Origin: CAYLZN01 sp964387935
GTDB lineage: Bacteria > Acidobacteriota > Vicinamibacteria > Vicinamibacterales > JAFNAJ01
NCBI GenBank assembly: GCA_964387935.1
Contig: CAYLZN010000132.1
Location: 1 to 13,527, forward strand
Direction: 5' to 3'
DNA: 13,527 bases
The notes beneath the pieces were generated by a model, which had not been told where the DNA came from, made no database searches, and saw only the letters and a program-made list of their open reading frames with translations. Numbering within the stretch: position 1 is the first letter of the stretch; each line of letters opens with the position of its first letter. A program made the position numbers and the translations under genes. Positions 1-5,678 of this stretch are shown here, in pieces.

Positions 1-948
1 GATGCCGTCGTGTCCTCGCCGATCAGCGGGCGGGTCCTGCGGATCTCGCCGTCGGCCACACTGGGCGCACAGGTGCCGGCAGGGGCGGTGCTGGCGGAAG
101 TGCTCCCACTGGGCGGCCAGGCGAACGACGCGGCGACGCTCGAGGCGGACCTGACCCAGGCCCGCGCGCACCTGCAATTGGCGCAGGCGGAACGCGCAAG
201 GGTGGAACGCCTGTCCTCCTCTGGCGCCGTGCCCACGCGCCGTGTGCAGGAGTCGACGATCGCGGAAGACTCCGCGCGTGCCCGCGTGGCTGCGGCGGAG
301 AGCCGGCTGGCCCAGCTCGACCTCGCGCGGACGGGACGCGGCGACGCGGCCAACCAGAGCCGGTTCCAGGTGCGCGCGCCGATCGCCGGCGTGGTGACCG
401 AGGCGCACGTCACGGCCGGCGTGGCCATCGAACAGGGCGCCCCGCTGTTTCGCCTGGTGGCGATCGACACGGTCCATGTCGTCGCGAACGTTCCCGAGGC
501 GCAGGTCGCGCAGCTCTCGTCCGCGATGCAGGCCGAGATGACGGTCCCCTCCGAGGCGACGCCCGTCACCCTCGGCGGCCCGCTGTCGCGCGGTCGTGTC
601 CTCGATCCCTCTACACGCACGCTGCCGATCGTATTTCGCCTGACGCGCCCTCCCGCCACGATCGCGGTGGGGCAGCGGGTGTCGGTCCGGCTGCTGACGG
701 GCACCCACGCGAACGCCGTGGCCGTGCCCGAGACCGCGCTGGTCGACGATGGCGGTCGGCAGGTGGTGTTCGTGCAGGCCAGCGGTGAGGCGTTCGAGCG
801 CCGCCCGGTGACCCCAGGCGCCCGAGACGCCGGGTTCGTCGCGGTGGACGGCGTCAAGGTCGGCGAACGCGTCGTCGTCCGCGGCGCCCCGCTGGTTCGC
901 CTCGCCTCTCTCTCGACCCAGGTGCCCGCGCACGGGCACGTGCACTGA
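1..948 (+). CDS. RND efflux periplasmic adaptor subunit (HlyD/CusB-like), 5' end missing
   Basis: This is the membrane-fusion (adaptor) subunit that links an inner-membrane RND permease to an outer-membrane channel. The frame is open from base 1, and the window begins inside the first half of the lipoyl-like barrel-sandwich domain (SSPISGRV...). An Ala/Arg/Glu-rich alpha-helical hairpin follows (about residues 43-108 from base 1), then the second lipoyl half (VRAPIAGVVTEAHVTAG), a beta-barrel, and a membrane-proximal domain (AVAVPETALV...GERVVVRGAPLV). The N-terminus with its signal peptide or lipobox lies outside the window, so GTG codons such as the one at base 10 are not the real start. 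The C-terminus ends in a short His-containing tail (AHGHVH), which could touch metal. The permease gene follows after 8 nt, so the two form a pump operon. Family assignment is secure; the substrate is not visible in this gene. Confidence 0.9.
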   Translation, partial: DAVVSSPISGRVLRISPSATLGAQVPAGAVLAEVLPLGGQANDAATLEADLTQARAHLQLAQAERARVERLSSSGAVPTRRVQESTIAEDSARARVAAAESRLAQLDLARTGRGDAANQSRFQVRAPIAGVVTEAHVTAGVAIEQGAPLFRLVAIDTVHVVANVPEAQVAQLSSAMQAEMTVPSEATPVTLGGPLSRGRVLDPSTRTLPIVFRLTRPPATIAVGQRVSVRLLTGTHANAVAVPETALVDDGGRQVVFVQASGEAFERRPVTPGARDAGFVAVDGVKVGERVVVRGAPLVRLASLSTQVPAHGHVH

Positions 949-956
949 GGCCCGCC

Positions 957-3900
957 GTGGTTGACACCCTGATTCAGTGGTCGTTGCGCAACCGCGCACT
1001 CGTCGTGGCCCTGGCCGCCGGCTTCCTGGTGTGGGGCAGCTACGTCGGCACGCGCATGCCGGTCGACGTGCTGCCCGATCTCACCGCACCCACGGTCACC
1101 ATCCTGGCCGAAGCGCGGGGCATGGCCCCGACCGACCTGGAAGCCCTGGTCACGTTCCCGATTGAAGCGGCGTTGAACGGGGCCGGCGGCGTGCGGCGCG
1201 TGCGCTCGGCGACGGCCGTGGGCGTCGCCGTCATCTGGGTCGAGTTCGACTGGGGCGAGGACATCCACCGGGCCCGACAGACCGTCGCGGAGAAGCTGGC
1301 GACGGTCACCGACTCCCTCCCCGACGGCGTCGAACGCCCCGTCCTCGCGCCGGTGTCGTCGATCATGGGAGAGATCCTGTTCCTGGCCCTGGAATCGGAC
1401 CGGCATGACGCCATCGCGCTCCGCACGCTCGCGGACACGACGATTCGCCGCCGGCTGCTGGCCGTGCCCGGCGTGTCGCAGGTCATCGTCACCGGCGGCG
1501 GGCAGAAGCAGTACCACGTGCTCGCGGACCCGGCGGCGCTGGCGCACCAGGGCCTCACGCTGGCGCGGGTGGAGGACGCCGTGGCGGGGAGCAATCGCAA
1601 CACGAGCGCGGGCTTCCGCGTCGCGGGCGGCCAGGAGTACCTCGTGCAGGGTGTCGGTCGCCTGACCACCGTCGAGGATGTCGCCCAGACGGTGGTGAAG
1701 GTCGAGGCCGGGCGTCCCGTCCTTGTCCGCGATGTCGCGACGGTCCGCGTGGGCGAAGCGCTCAAGCGTGGCGAAGGCGCGCACAACGGCGCCCCGGCGG
1801 TGATCATCGGCGTCCAGAAGCAGCCCGCACAGAACACGCTCGCGTTGACGCGGACGCTCGACGCCGCTCTGGACGACATCCAGGCCGGCTTGCCGGCCGG
1901 CATGAAGATCAACAAGGAGATCTTCCGCCAGGCCGACTTCATCGAGTTGTCCATCGAGAACCTCGTCGCGGCCTTGCGCGACGGGGGGCTGCTGGTGGTC
2001 GTCACGGTCCTGTTGTTCCTGGCCAACCTGCGGGCGGGGTTCATCGCGCTGATCGCGATCCCGCTCTCGCTCGTCGCCTCGGTGTTCGGGTTGACGCTCC
2101 TCGGCGCCACCATCAACACGATGACCCTGGGCGGCATGGCGATCGCCATCGGCGCGCTGGTCGACGACGCGATCATCGACGTCGAGAACGTCTTCCGGCG
2201 GCTCCGCGAGAACGCGCGACGCCCCGAGGCGGAACGTCGGCCGACGCTCGAGGTCGTCTATCGCGCCAGCGTCGAGATCCGCAGCTCCATCGTCTTCGCG
2301 ACGATCGTCATCCTGATCGTGTTCGCCCCGCTGTTCTTCCTGGGCGGCGTCGAGGGCCGACTCCTGCAGCCGCTGGGGTTGGCCTACGTGATCGCCTTGT
2401 CCGCCTCGCTGGTGGTGGCGCTCACCGTCACCCCCGTCCTCTGCTCGTGGCTGCTCCCGACGTCGCGCGCGGTCCAGGCGGGCCACGAGCCCCGCGTCGT
2501 GCAGCTCATGAAGCGCGCCTACCGTCCCGTGCTCGAGTGGACGCTACACCACGCCCGGCTCGTGATGGCGGCGGCCGCCCTGCTCTTGGTCGGCACGTTG
2601 GTGGCCTTCGCCTCGCTCGGGCGATCGTTCCTGCCGGAGTTCAACGAGGGCACGCTCACGGTGAGTGCGGTGACGATGCCAGGGACGAGCCTCGAGGAGA
2701 GCAACCGGATGGGCGCCGCGCTCGAGCGACAGCTGCTCACGGTGCCCGAGGTGGTCAACACCGCACGACGCACGGGCCGCGCGGAACTGGACGAACACGT
2801 GCAGGGCGTCGAGTCGGCCGAGCTCGATGTGCAGTTGAAGATGGGGGATCGGCCCAAGGCGGTGGTGCTCGAGGAGATCCGCGAACGCGCCACGCTCATC
2901 CCGGGGATGAACGTCACGGTCGGGCAACCGATCTCCCACCGGATCGACCACATGCTGTCGGGCACCCGCGCCAACATCGCGATGAAGGTCTTCGGCGACG
3001 ACCTGCAGACGCTCCGCGCGCTGGCCAGGCAGGTGGAAGTCGCCGCCCGCACGGTGCCGGGGGTGGTCGACCTGTCGGTCGAGCAGCAGACCGACATCCC
3101 CACGGTGACCGTGCGGTTCGACCGCGCGGCGCTGGCGACCTACGGCCTTCCGGCCGGCGACGCGGCGGATGCGCTCGAGACGGCCCTGGTGGGACGCGAG
3201 GTGAGCCAGGTGATCGAGCAGGGCGTCGCCGTCCCGATCGTCGTGCGGTATTCGCCGACCGACCTCACCGACCTGCAGACCCTCGGGCGCACCACGGTCG
3301 ACACCCCGAGTGGCGCCAGGGCGCCGCTCGCAGCGGTCGCGCGTATCGCGGAGGACCGCAGCCCGAATTTCATCAGCCGGGAGAACGTCCAGCGGAAGAT
3401 CGTCGTGCAGTGCAACGTCGCCGGCCGCGACTTGCGGGGCGTGGTCCGCGACATCGAGGCGCGCGTCGCCGAGACGGTTACGTTGCCGAGCGGCTATCGC
3501 GTTGAGTACGGCGGACAGTTCGAAAGTGAGGCGGACGCGTCACGGCTGCTGTTCTGGCTGAGCGTCGCGGCCATCATCGCCATCTTCGTCCTGCTGGCGA
3601 GCGCGTTTCGCTCGCTGCTCGACGCCGCGATCATCATGGTCAACCTGCCACTGGCGCTGGCGGGCGGCGTGGTCGGGGTCTGGCTGTCCGGCGGCATCCT
3701 GTCGGTCGCCTCGATGATCGGCTTCATCGCGCTGTTCGGCATCGCCACACGAAACGGCATCATGCTCGTGTCCCACATCGCGCACCTGCGGGACGAGGAG
3801 GGCGTCACCGACCATCGGGAGTCGATCGTCCGGGGCGCGATGGAGCGGCTCGCGCCGATCCTGATGACGGCGCAGGCGACGGGGCTGGCGCTGGTGCCCG

Positions 3901-4046
3901 TGGGCCTGGGCATGGGGCAGCCGGGAAGCGAAATCCAGGCGCCGATGGCGCTGGTGATCATGACGGGGCTGGCGTCGGCGACCGCGCTCAACATGCTGGT
4001 GGTGCCTGCCGCCTACTGGCTGTTTGGGCGGCGGCAGACGGCGTAG
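957..4046 (+). CDS. RND efflux permease, heavy-metal (CzcA/CusA)-like, with drug-pump-like TM4 motif
   Basis: This is an inner-membrane proton-driven permease of a tripartite efflux pump. The length of 1029 aa fits RND permeases. The N-terminus (LIQWSLRNRALVV, first TM helix, then RMPVDVLPDLTAPTVTI) is typical of the heavy-metal efflux branch. The TM4 segment reads AIGALVDDAIIDVEN (residues 397-411). Compared with DFGxxxDGAxxxxEN of CzcA, the first Asp is Ala397, the second Asp (D403) and the Glu (E410) are kept, and an extra Asp404 creates the DD pair seen in AcrB-type pumps. The periplasmic segment RIDHMLSGTRANIAMKVFG and the C-terminal GFIALFGIATRNGIMLV region match the family. The start is GTG at 957, 8 nt after the adaptor stop. 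The Shine-Dalgarno sequence is weak, so translational coupling is likely. Metal rather than drug export is inferred from overall resemblance and neighbours. Confidence 0.93.
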   Translation: MVDTLIQWSLRNRALVVALAAGFLVWGSYVGTRMPVDVLPDLTAPTVTILAEARGMAPTDLEALVTFPIEAALNGAGGVRRVRSATAVGVAVIWVEFDWGEDIHRARQTVAEKLATVTDSLPDGVERPVLAPVSSIMGEILFLALESDRHDAIALRTLADTTIRRRLLAVPGVSQVIVTGGGQKQYHVLADPAALAHQGLTLARVEDAVAGSNRNTSAGFRVAGGQEYLVQGVGRLTTVEDVAQTVVKVEAGRPVLVRDVATVRVGEALKRGEGAHNGAPAVIIGVQKQPAQNTLALTRTLDAALDDIQAGLPAGMKINKEIFRQADFIELSIENLVAALRDGGLLVVVTVLLFLANLRAGFIALIAIPLSLVASVFGLTLLGATINTMTLGGMAIAIGALVDDAIIDVENVFRRLRENARRPEAERRPTLEVVYRASVEIRSSIVFATIVILIVFAPLFFLGGVEGRLLQPLGLAYVIALSASLVVALTVTPVLCSWLLPTSRAVQAGHEPRVVQLMKRAYRPVLEWTLHHARLVMAAAALLLVGTLVAFASLGRSFLPEFNEGTLTVSAVTMPGTSLEESNRMGAALERQLLTVPEVVNTARRTGRAELDEHVQGVESAELDVQLKMGDRPKAVVLEEIRERATLIPGMNVTVGQPISHRIDHMLSGTRANIAMKVFGDDLQTLRALARQVEVAARTVPGVVDLSVEQQTDIPTVTVRFDRAALATYGLPAGDAADALETALVGREVSQVIEQGVAVPIVVRYSPTDLTDLQTLGRTTVDTPSGARAPLAAVARIAEDRSPNFISRENVQRKIVVQCNVAGRDLRGVVRDIEARVAETVTLPSGYRVEYGGQFESEADASRLLFWLSVAAIIAIFVLLASAFRSLLDAAIIMVNLPLALAGGVVGVWLSGGILSVASMIGFIALFGIATRNGIMLVSHIAHLRDEEGVTDHRESIVRGAMERLAPILMTAQATGLALVPVGLGMGQPGSEIQAPMALVIMTGLASATALNMLVVPAAYWLFGRRQTA

Positions 4047-4102
4047 CGAGGGTCGTCGACGCAGGGGGTCAGCCGGCGGGGTGGACATGACGCGAACGGT
4101 TG

Positions 4103-4119
4103 ATCGAGGGCCGCTCGAT
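4103..4119. terminator. Possible intergenic hairpin between convergent genes
   Basis: ATCGAG (4103-4108), loop GGCCG, CTCGAT (4114-4119) form a perfect 6-bp stem between the end of the RND permease gene and the end of the minus-strand lipoprotein frame. The same arm also has a second possible partner: TGATCGAG (4101-4108) is complementary to CTCGATCA (4141-4148). A bidirectional terminator would make sense here, but there is no T-run on either side, so this is a weak call. Confidence 0.25.
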
Positions 4120-4145
4120 GTCAGCAGGACGAAACAACGGCTCGA

Positions 4146-4613
4146 TCAGCGGATCGCCGCAGATCGTAGCGCGCGTTCAATGTCCTGGGAGGACGGAACT
4201 CCGCCCGGGTACAGCCTTCAGGTCGGCGTCGCTTGCCCCGCCATGGGCTCGGGCAGTCCGAAGATGTCCCGTCTTCCGTACAGGATGGTCGGTGTCCCGT
4301 AGCCGGTCCGTTTGTCAACGGCGGTGAGCGTGCCTAGGTCGATGACCCGGTAGTCCAATCCGAGGTCGAGCCTGCGAAGCGCCTCGTCCAGGCGAGCGCG
4401 CACCTTCACCGTGTTGACACAGCCATCGCGGGTCAAGAAGACGATTGAGTTCACGGAGTTCTCCGGGGAGCCGTTGCAGCCCGCTGACAGGGCAACCAAG
4501 ACCGCCAGGAGCACACTAGGCCAAGCGTCGGCGCCAGGCCGGCCATGTACCCTGATGCCCCTGCGAGGTGGGTCGCCGGGACGTCCACTGCCGGGAACAA
4601 CCGAGTCGGACAC
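4146..4613 (-). CDS. Thioredoxin-fold lipoprotein with in-frame TGA, probable selenoprotein
   Basis: This is a small thioredoxin-like protein, probably tethered to a membrane facing the periplasm. The frame from GTG 4613 has an Arg-containing start, a hydrophobic stretch and a lipobox (LSAGC, Cys46). Then come a beta-strand with a candidate active-site Cys (IVFLTRDGCVNT, C65, a CxxT arrangement), an alpha helix, a second strand (DYRVIDLGTL) and the thioredoxin cis-Pro strand (YGTPTILY, P108). A TGA follows residue 131 (4220-4218). Read through, the frame continues RLYPGGVPSSQDIERALRSA and ends at TGA 4148-4146, giving 155 residues with position 132 as selenocysteine. The tail looks like the last strand and helix of the fold, and I recall Cys before RLY in related proteins. 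The conservative alternative is a 131-aa protein (4218-4613) or a nonsense-mutated pseudogene. The start is uncertain because GTG 4613 lies at the predicted transcription start, implying a leaderless mRNA. The gene is transcribed from the mer-type promoter shared with merR. I do not know its substrate; Hg(II) or thiol redox handling is inferred from the promoter. Confidence 0.62.
4191..4206 (-). promoter_or_regulatory. SECIS-like hairpin downstream of the in-frame TGA
   Basis: On the minus strand, GGGCGG (4206-4201) pairs with CCGTCC (4196-4191) as a 6-bp stem with one G-U pair, closing the loop AGTT. The loop begins 17 nt after the TGA and has G in its second position. Bacterial SECIS elements that bind SelB are, as I recall, stem-loops whose loop lies roughly 16-37 nt after the UGA with a G in the first two loop bases, so this fits at the short end. 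A lower stem (TGT-A-CC pairing with GGACA) could extend it beyond an internal loop. Short GC-rich hairpins are common in such DNA, so this is supportive rather than decisive. Confidence 0.42.
4218..4220 (-). other. In-frame TGA, candidate selenocysteine codon
   Basis: This TGA interrupts an otherwise continuous thioredoxin-like frame between ...GQATPT and RLYPGGVP. I recall thioredoxin-like relatives with Cys-Arg-Leu-Tyr at the equivalent place, so TGA replacing a functional Cys codon is the classic signature of selenocysteine. A nonsense mutation or sequencing error is the alternative. Confidence 0.55.
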
Positions 4614-4618
4614 TGTGC

Positions 4619-4624
4619 TAGCCT
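4619..4624 (+). promoter_or_regulatory. Possible extended -10 of the merR promoter
   Basis: The sequence TGCTAGCCT (4616-4624) has the TGnTAnnnT form of an extended -10 element on the plus strand. Transcription would start inside the mer operator, which would let MerR repress its own gene, as in classical mer loci. It overlaps the minus-strand -10 (4625-4620) base for base. No convincing -35 was seen upstream. Confidence 0.4.
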
Positions 4625-4651
4625 ACTCTCCGTACCTAAGTACGGAGTCAA
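4620..4651 (-). promoter_or_regulatory. mer-type operator/promoter driving the lipoprotein gene
   Basis: On the minus strand there is a -35 TTGACT (4651-4646) and a -10 TAGGCT (4625-4620) separated by a 20-bp spacer. Within the spacer and overlapping the -35 is a perfect dyad, CTCCGTAC-CTAA-GTACGGAG in plus-strand reading (4628-4647). This is nearly identical to the MerR operator of Tn501/Tn21-type mer promoters, where an overlong 19-20 bp spacer is untwisted by Hg-bound MerR to activate transcription. The predicted start lies near 4612-4613, directly at the GTG of the lipoprotein gene. Placement next to a MerR with all Hg ligands supports the assignment. Confidence 0.85.
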
Positions 4652-4656
4652 GACCA

Positions 4657-5067
4657 ATGACCATGGGCGGTGAGTATCTGACTATCGGGCAATTGGCGCG
4701 GTCCGCCGGCGTGGGCGTGGAGACCATTCGGTTCTACCAGCGTCGGGGACTTCTCGCGGAGCCAGTTCGCCACGGGGATCGAATCCGCAGGTACGGGACC
4801 GACACAGTGGACCGCGTGAGGTTCGTCAAGTCCGCAAAGGGACTGGGCTTCACTCTGAATGACATCGAAGACCTGCTGTTCGTCGCCGACGGGACCAAGT
4901 GCAGCGAGGCCAGAAGGATCGCTGAGGCGCGACTGATCATCGTCCGGTCGAAGTTGCGGGAGCTACGTCGTATGGAGTCCGCCCTGCGCTCGTCAATCGA
5001 CGCATGTCTGGACGGGCAGGGCCATAGCCTGTGTCCTCTGATCGCTTCGCTTCAGCCACGCCGCTAG
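4657..5067 (+). CDS. merR: Hg(II)-responsive MerR transcriptional regulator
   Basis: This is a dimeric cytoplasmic regulator that represses and, on binding Hg(II), activates mer-type promoters by DNA distortion. The protein has 136 aa from ATG 4657, close to the 144 aa of Tn501 MerR. It has the MerR-family winged HTH (LTIGQLARSAGVGVETIRFYQRRGLL, about residues 8-33), the dimerisation helix, and three Hg-ligand cysteines, C82 (DGTKCSEA), C117 (DACLDG) and C126 (SLCPLIASL). Positions, spacing and flanking residues coincide with Tn501 MerR. The frame is open further upstream to 4411, but family alignment and a GGAG 9 nt upstream favour 4657. An ATG at 4663 is also possible. It reads divergently from the thioredoxin-like lipoprotein gene across the mer operator. 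No merT, merP or merA is visible, so its regulon here is unusual. Whether it also controls the downstream RND operon cannot be seen. Confidence 0.92.
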   Translation: MTMGGEYLTIGQLARSAGVGVETIRFYQRRGLLAEPVRHGDRIRRYGTDTVDRVRFVKSAKGLGFTLNDIEDLLFVADGTKCSEARRIAEARLIIVRSKLRELRRMESALRSSIDACLDGQGHSLCPLIASLQPRR

Positions 5068-5127
5068 CCGGCACGCCAGGCACGGAAATGGAATGGTCCA
5101 CGAGTTCAGAGTCGGGCGAGCCGTCAC

Positions 5128-5148
5128 CCGAGGGGCGTTAGTCCTCGG
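5128..5148. terminator. Possible stem-loop after merR
   Basis: CCGAGG (5128-5133) and CCTCGG (5143-5148) form a 6-bp inverted repeat with a 9-nt loop in the gap between merR and the next operon. There is no T-run after it. It could end merR transcription, but the evidence is thin. Nothing else was recognised between 5068 and 5205. Confidence 0.22.
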
Positions 5149-5205
5149 TCGTCCCAGACGCTCACCAGGCCGCCCGGCGTGATGAGCCCGTCGGAGCCAC
5201 GTTCC

Positions 5206-5235
5206 TTGCCACTGTCCGAGTCGGCGTGCTAGCCT
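5206..5235 (+). promoter_or_regulatory. Possible promoter of the second efflux operon
   Basis: TTGCCA (5206-5211) and TAGCCT (5230-5235) are separated by 18 bp, a sigma70-like arrangement. The -10 box is preceded by GC in the same GTGCTAGCCT string found upstream of merR (4615-4624). Transcription would start near 5242, only a few bases before the ATG at 5246, implying a nearly leaderless transcript. No MerR-like dyad is present in the spacer. Confidence 0.4.
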
Positions 5236-5245
5236 CCTGAAACCG

Positions 5246-5590
5246 ATGCACCTTTGGCTCTCGCATCGTCCCGTGTGGGTCCGACTGTTGGCCGCGCTCT
5301 TCGTGTGCCTCATCGTGTCGGACCTCACGCTGGATGTCGGGTGCGACGGCCCTCCGCCAACGACCGCGAGTGGAGTCGCCATCACAGGCGCACCGATCGA
5401 CCACGACCGCGACGCCTGCGCGCCCCTCTGCGTGGCCGATTGCTACTGCTGCTCGCGGAGCGTGTCGCCCTCGCTGACTGTGCTGCTTCCGGAGGCGGGC
5501 CCCTCGGCCCCGGTCCCGGCGTTCAGCCCGATGCCGTCGCCAGACGGCGTCCGCCCCGTTCCGTACCACCCGCCGCTCCGCCTGGTCTGA
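5246..5590 (+). CDS. Small Cys-rich exported or membrane-anchored protein of the metal efflux operon
   Basis: The protein has 114 aa and I recognise no named family. It starts MHLWLSHRPVWVR followed by a hydrophobic segment (about residues 12-29) that could be a signal peptide or membrane anchor. The middle has a dense cysteine cluster, C58-x3-C62-x3-C66-x-C68-C69, preceded by His53, Asp54 and Asp56. The C-terminal third is rich in Pro and Ser and probably unstructured. The Cys cluster on the outer side of the membrane, immediately upstream of a tripartite metal pump, suggests metal binding or sensing, in the manner of small accessory proteins found at the head of czc/cus/cnr operons. There is no clear Shine-Dalgarno before ATG 5246; the putative promoter lies directly upstream, so a leaderless start is possible. 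It is probably first in the operon, 88 nt before the outer-membrane factor start. The role is inferred from context only. Confidence 0.68.
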   Translation: MHLWLSHRPVWVRLLAALFVCLIVSDLTLDVGCDGPPPTTASGVAITGAPIDHDRDACAPLCVADCYCCSRSVSPSLTVLLPEAGPSAPVPAFSPMPSPDGVRPVPYHPPLRLV

Positions 5591-5668
5591 CCCCCCGTTT
5601 CCCCGCGTGAGCTGTCGGGCCCCCGGAGACCGGGGCGCCCGCCCGTCGTGTTCAGTTGATCTCTCCAC

Positions 5669-5673
5669 GGAGG
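5669..5673 (+). promoter_or_regulatory. Shine-Dalgarno that fixes the outer-membrane factor start
   Basis: GGAGG lies 5 nt before GTG 5679. This supports the internal GTG rather than the upstream in-frame GTG at 5607 as the start of the CzcC-like gene, because the protein from 5679 opens directly with a signal peptide. Confidence 0.7.
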
Positions 5674-5678
5674 TCTCC

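Noticed and set aside
4146..4220. Explaining the TGA as an ordinary stop of a complete 131-aa protein.
   Set aside because: Not excluded, but the following in-frame residues contain a thioredoxin-like GGVPS and amphipathic helix, so a simple stop explains the sequence less well than recoding or recent nonsense mutation.
4024..4302. Small plus-strand frames between the first permease and merR (92 and 75 aa).
   Set aside because: They are antisense to the thioredoxin-like frame, are Arg/Ser-rich, and carry no motif or ribosome-binding site.
4411..4656. Upstream extension of the merR frame, adding 82 residues.
   Set aside because: It runs across the mer operator and the lipoprotein coding region, and MerR homologues start just before the HTH, matching ATG 4657.
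5607..5678. Upstream GTG at 5607 as start of the outer-membrane factor.
   Set aside because: It would place 24 Arg/Cys-containing residues before an otherwise perfect signal peptide, while GTG 5679 has a strong GGAGG 5 nt upstream.
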